A stretch of DNA of 9,547 nt from CAIKAP01 sp964574605. Its GTDB lineage: Bacteria; Verrucomicrobiota; Verrucomicrobiia; Palsa-1439. Shown here in pieces: positions 6,663 through 9,547 of this stretch. The position numbers and the translations under genes are program-made. Under the pieces are notes generated by a model. That model saw nothing but the letters and a program-made list of their open reading frames with translations, made no database searches and was not told the origin of the DNA. Numbering within the stretch: the stretch's first letter is position 1; every line of letters starts with the position of its first letter. The DNA lies in the NCBI GenBank assembly GCA_964574605.1, contig CAZNOK010000202.1:1-9547 (forward strand), given 5' to 3'.

Positions 6663-8456
6663 ATGCTCAATCCTCTACTTGGCGCTTCGATGTTTACCGG
6701 TGTGGACTGGTTTGTCATCGTCGCCTACTTTGGTCTGCTGCTCGGCATCACGTGGTGGTGTGTCCGTAAGAACAAGGACACTGCCGACGATTACTTCCTT
6801 GCGGGGCGGCATCTTGGGTGGTGGATTGTCGGCGCTTCCATCTTCGCTTCCAACATCGGCTCGGAACATCTCGTCGGCCTCGCCGGCTCTGGCTGCACCG
6901 ATGGCGTGGCGATGGCGCATTACGAACTGCATGCGTGGTGTCTGCTGGTGCTCGGATGGGTGTTCGTGCCTTTCTATATCCGCTCGCGCGTCTATACGAT
7001 GCCGGAGTTTCTGGAGAAACGCTTCACGCCCACGGCTCGCTGGGTCCTGTCCATCATTTCGCTTGTCGCTTATGTGCTGACCAAACTCGCTGTCGGGATT
7101 TATGCCGGCGGTGTGGTCTTCGGAACGCTGCTGCCGGAGTTACACCTGAACATCGGCGGGATTCATCTCGACAGTTTCTGGGTCGGTTCACTGGCGGTGC
7201 TGGCGGCTACGGGCGCATACACGGTGCTCGGCGGCTTCCGCGCCGTCGCTTACACCGAAGCCATTCAAACCGTCATTTTGATTGTCGGTTCGATATTGGT
7301 GACGTTCTTCGGTTTGGCCAAACTGGGTGGCTGGAGTGAACTGCGGGCGGCGTTGCCGTCTGACATGTTCAATCTCTGGAAGCCTCTTGTGCCGGCCGGT
7401 GTCGAAGGCGTCTGGTCGCCGGTCAAGGAGACGGGGCGAATGGCGTGGTATTTCAATGGTCATTTTCCGTGGCTCGGCATGTTGTTCTGCGCGCCGATCA
7501 TCGGCCTCTGGTATTGGTGCACCGACCAATACATCGTCCAGCGCACACTTGGCGCGCCTTCCGAGCGCGAAGCGCGACGCGGCACGATTTGCGCGTCGTT
7601 CCTGAAACTCTTGCCGGTTTTCATTTTCATCATCCCCGGCATGATCTGCATGGCGTTGACCATGACAGGCAAAGTGCCGGCGTTCGGTCAATTGCTCGAC
7701 GCGTCCGGTAAAGCCAATGCCGATGCCTGCCAGGCAGCCTTCCCGCTGATGGTGGCGCACGTCTTGCCGGTTGGCCTGCGCGGCATCGTGGTGGCGGGAT
7801 TGCTGGCAGCGTTGATGAGTTCGCTGGCCGGCACATTCAACGCCAGCTCGACACTGTTCACCGTTGACCTCTACGAAAAGTTCCGCCCCGGCGCATCGCA
7901 ACATCAACTGGTGCGCATCGGTCGCGTGGCCACGGCCATCATGGTGGTGATCGGGATGTTGTGGATTCCCGTCATCAAAGGTTCCAAGGGGTTGTATTTC
8001 TACCTGCAATCAGTGCAGGGCTACCTCGCGCCTCCGATTTTCACGGTGTTTTTTCTGGGCGTCTTCTTCAAGCGGCTCAACGGCAAGGGTTGTCTCGCGG
8101 CGCTCATTACCGGTTTTGCGCTCGGCGTGTTTCGCTTGGCGGTGGACACGCCGGTCATGCTCGGCTTGAAGGGTTTCGAGAACGGCTACGCGCCGGGGAG
8201 TTTCCTTTGGATCGTCAACAATATCTACTTCCAGTATTTCAGCCTGCTGATCTTTTTCGTCTCGGTGATCGTCATGGTCGTTGTCAGTTACATGACTGCC
8301 GCGCCATCGGACGACCATATTTGCGGCCTGACATTTGCCACCACAACCCACGAACAAAAAGCCGCGACCCGCGCCAGTTGGGACCGACGGGATGTGATTG
8401 CATCCGGTGTCGTTCTTGCGTTAATTCTAGCCGCGTACCTATATTTCCGAGGATAA
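6663..8456 (+). CDS. Sodium/solute symporter, SGLT-like (SSS family)
   Basis: An inner-membrane sodium-driven transporter of the SSS family, closest in motif style to the sugar (SGLT/vSGLT) branch. It has 597 residues and roughly 14 hydrophobic segments. Recognisable motifs are ASIFASNIGSEHLVGLAGSG (helix 1, substrate/sodium region), VAMAHYELHAW with the Glu matching the vSGLT sugar-binding Glu88, YTMPEFLEKRF, the AYTVLGGFRAVAYTEAIQT region, WYWCTDQYIVQRTLGA with a following ASFLKL (Lys315, matching vSGLT Lys294), and LMSSLAGTFNASSTLFTVDLY, whose Ser386-Ser387 match the vSGLT sodium-site serines 364/365. A sugar substrate is therefore likely; L-arabinose is a guess from the divergent araA. 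Other possible starts are TTG 6627 (a GGAG lies upstream at 6610) and ATG 6690. I chose 6663 because a -10-like element sits just before it. The next gene begins 5 nt after its stop. Confidence 0.93.
   Translation: MLNPLLGASMFTGVDWFVIVAYFGLLLGITWWCVRKNKDTADDYFLAGRHLGWWIVGASIFASNIGSEHLVGLAGSGCTDGVAMAHYELHAWCLLVLGWVFVPFYIRSRVYTMPEFLEKRFTPTARWVLSIISLVAYVLTKLAVGIYAGGVVFGTLLPELHLNIGGIHLDSFWVGSLAVLAATGAYTVLGGFRAVAYTEAIQTVILIVGSILVTFFGLAKLGGWSELRAALPSDMFNLWKPLVPAGVEGVWSPVKETGRMAWYFNGHFPWLGMLFCAPIIGLWYWCTDQYIVQRTLGAPSEREARRGTICASFLKLLPVFIFIIPGMICMALTMTGKVPAFGQLLDASGKANADACQAAFPLMVAHVLPVGLRGIVVAGLLAALMSSLAGTFNASSTLFTVDLYEKFRPGASQHQLVRIGRVATAIMVVIGMLWIPVIKGSKGLYFYLQSVQGYLAPPIFTVFFLGVFFKRLNGKGCLAALITGFALGVFRLAVDTPVMLGLKGFENGYAPGSFLWIVNNIYFQYFSLLIFFVSVIVMVVVSYMTAAPSDDHICGLTFATTTHEQKAATRASWDRRDVIASGVVLALILAAYLYFRG
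8449..8454 (+). promoter_or_regulatory. Ribosome-binding site of the DUF1080 gene
   Basis: GAGGAT lies 7 nt before the ATG at 8462 and overlaps the last codons and stop of the symporter gene. This typical Shine-Dalgarno placement supports translation from a shared mRNA and contrasts with the lack of such a site at the first genes of transcripts in this window. Confidence 0.7.
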
Positions 8457-8461
8457 CCAAT

Positions 8462-9163
8462 ATGAAAACACCACTCATCATCGCACTCACGCTCACTGCA
8501 TCGGCGTTTGCCGCCGACTTCACTTCGTTGTTCGATGGCAAAACCCTCAAGGGATGGGAAGGACGCCCCGAATTCTGGAGCGTTAAGAATGGCGCCATTG
8601 TTGGCAAATCCACCAAGGAAACGCCCGTATTGGAAAACACCTTCCTCATCTGCAAAGCCGGCGAGTTCGCCGACTTCGAGTTGCACGCGCAGTTCAAGCT
8701 CGTCGCCGACAACGACAAAGGCTGGGCCAACTCCGGCATCCAATACCGCAGCAAAGTCGTGAAGCCGGAATACTGCGTCGTCGCCGGCTACCAAGCCGAC
8801 ATGGAAGGCGGCAAGAACTACACCGGCATCCTCTACGAAGAAAAAGGCCGCGGCATCCTCGCCAAGCGCGGCGAGAAAGTCGCCATCAAGGAAAGCGACA
8901 ACCCGAAGAAGCCGAAGATCGAGAAGACTGGTAGCGTCGGGGACTCCGACGCAATCCAAGCCGCGCTCAAAGTTGGCGATTGGAACGAATACGTCATCAT
9001 TGCCAAGGGCAATCGCCTCCAGCAATTCATCAACGGCAAACAGACAGTGGACGTGACCGACGAATCCTCCGTCGGCGCCAAGACCGGCATCATCGCATTC
9101 CAGATGCACAAAGGCGAGCCGATGACCGTTTGCTTCCGCAACATCCGAATCAAGAAGCTTTGA
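8462..9163 (+). CDS. Secreted DUF1080 / 3-keto-disaccharide hydrolase-domain protein
   Basis: A 233-residue protein with a clear Sec signal peptide (MKTPLIIALTLTASAFA, likely cleaved near residue 17-18), so periplasmic or exported. The mature part is one DUF1080 (3-keto-disaccharide hydrolase, PF06439) domain with a concanavalin/laminin-G-like fold: the opening FTSLFDGKTLKGWEG, WSVKNGAIVGKS, FADFELHAQFKL, NSGIQYRSK, GYQADM, then GDWNEYVIIAKGNRLQQFINGKQTVDVTDE, and the ending MTVCFRNIRIKKL. The family is abundant in Planctomycetota and Verrucomicrobiota, and some members act on 3-keto sugars; whether this one is catalytic or only binds glycans cannot be told here. It lies 5 nt after the symporter with its own Shine-Dalgarno, so the two are almost certainly one operon, suggesting extracytoplasmic processing coupled to uptake. 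Its stop is 10 bp from the convergent SUMF1-type gene. Confidence 0.92.
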   Translation: MKTPLIIALTLTASAFAADFTSLFDGKTLKGWEGRPEFWSVKNGAIVGKSTKETPVLENTFLICKAGEFADFELHAQFKLVADNDKGWANSGIQYRSKVVKPEYCVVAGYQADMEGGKNYTGILYEEKGRGILAKRGEKVAIKESDNPKKPKIEKTGSVGDSDAIQAALKVGDWNEYVIIAKGNRLQQFINGKQTVDVTDESSVGAKTGIIAFQMHKGEPMTVCFRNIRIKKL

Positions 9164-9173
9164 ACACGGGGGG

Positions 9174-9547
9174 TTACCGCGCCTCCGCAACTACCCGCAA
9201 GCCGTAGCGGTTGGCGGAGTCTGACGCGTCGCTGCACATGCGGGCCGCAGAGCGGCAAAGGGTTATGTGGAGCCACGAGCCACCACGCAACACACGGTTT
9301 GTCCCTGCCGCGGGTCCGGTCGGGTCAGTGACCGATTTGCCGCTATACGTTCCATACCAATTCTGACACCATTCACACACGTTGCCCTGTATGTCGTAGA
9401 GACCCCAAGCGTTCGGTTTCTTCTCGCCGACGGGGTGACTTTTGGCTCCGCTGTTGCGGTAGAACCAAGCGTAGTCACTCAATTTGTCCGGGCTGTCTCC
9501 AAAGCAATACTCGGTCTTGGAACCGGCCCGACACCCATATTCCCACT
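9174..9547 (-). CDS. SUMF1/FGE-sulfatase-domain protein, C-terminal part only
   Basis: The C-terminal 123 or so residues of a formylglycine-generating-enzyme-like (SUMF1) protein; the N-terminal part lies beyond the window edge, and the frame stays open through base 9547. Family motifs are clear: WEYGCRAG, YCFGDSPDKLSDYAWF, HPVGEKKPNAWGLYDIQGNVCEWCQNWYG, DPTGPAAGTNRVLRGGSW, CRSAARM and YGLRVVAEAR at the end. In true sulfatase-activating FGE two catalytic cysteines lie shortly after the GGS motif (Cys336 and Cys341 in the human enzyme). Here the first position is His (GGSWLH) and the stretch is shorter, so sulfatase activation is doubtful. It more likely belongs to the broad group of SUMF1-fold proteins that bind ligands or serve in other modification systems. 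It converges on the DUF1080 gene with a 10-bp gap. Confidence 0.92.
   Translation of the reverse strand, partial: WEYGCRAGSKTEYCFGDSPDKLSDYAWFYRNSGAKSHPVGEKKPNAWGLYDIQGNVCEWCQNWYGTYSGKSVTDPTGPAAGTNRVLRGGSWLHITLCRSAARMCSDASDSANRYGLRVVAEAR

Noticed and set aside
7188..8009. Minus-strand open frame of 273 codons inside the symporter gene
   Set aside because: Its His/Arg/Gln-rich translation is the usual mirror of a hydrophobic membrane protein. No start signals or domains are present.
8288..9190. Long open frame (300 codons) on the minus strand across the DUF1080 gene
   Set aside because: It is antisense to a gene with a signal peptide and clear domain motifs. Its translation is low-complexity and resembles no family I know, as expected from GC-rich codon bias.
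1..9547. A mobile element, defence system, CRISPR array or novel multi-gene system
   Set aside because: I found no transposase, integrase, terminal repeats, spaced repeats or unfamiliar gene cluster. RecD2 and FHA domains can occur near defence genes, but nothing else here supports that reading.

Overview
The window is a GC-rich, gene-dense bacterial chromosome segment of ordinary housekeeping and sugar-use genes. I see no insertion sequence, CRISPR array, RNA gene or phage gene. Three things suggest a member of the Planctomycetota-Verrucomicrobiota group, with Verrucomicrobiota my first guess: a secreted DUF1080 (3-keto-disaccharide hydrolase-like) protein beside an SGLT-type sodium/sugar symporter, a SUMF1-type (formylglycine-generating-enzyme-like) protein, and the RecD2/tail-anchored FHA pair. 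This is inference from gene content, not a measured placement.

Layout. Bases 1-2045 hold the 3' nine-tenths of recD2 (helix-hairpin-helix plus SF1B helicase), cut by the window edge. It is followed in the same direction by a small FHA-domain protein with a C-terminal membrane anchor (2110-2622). hemB (zinc-type porphobilinogen synthase, 2600-3580, minus) converges on the FHA gene and overlaps its 3' end. A 101-bp divergent promoter region separates hemB from xseA (exonuclease VII large subunit, 3682-4866, plus). xseA converges on and overlaps araA (L-arabinose isomerase, 4856-6328, minus). A 334-bp intergenic region (6329-6662) then separates araA from a divergent two-gene unit: an SGLT-like sodium/solute symporter (6663-8456) and a secreted DUF1080 protein (8462-9163). 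The window ends inside a SUMF1-type gene on the minus strand (9174 to the edge).

How the genes may work together. araA, the symporter and the DUF1080 protein plausibly form one sugar-use locus: periplasmic processing or binding of a glycan, sodium-driven uptake, and isomerisation of L-arabinose to L-ribulose. Their shared intergenic region has the richest non-coding structure in the window: a 28-bp dyad, two copies of a 22-bp repeat (one a perfect hairpin), and a promoter on each side. No araB or araD is visible, so the arabinose link of the symporter is inference.

The most interesting signal concerns gene starts. The four genes that begin a transcript (hemB, xseA, araA, symporter) all have a -10-like hexamer ending only 6-9 nt before the start codon and no Shine-Dalgarno sequence. 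The two genes that follow another gene in the same direction (FHA, DUF1080) do have purine-rich ribosome-binding sites. This suggests leaderless mRNAs for the first genes and SD-led initiation inside operons. All three convergent gene ends are also packed so tightly (overlaps of 23 and 11 bp, and a 10-bp gap) that no ordinary terminator fits between them. I did not find a clearly novel multi-gene system.
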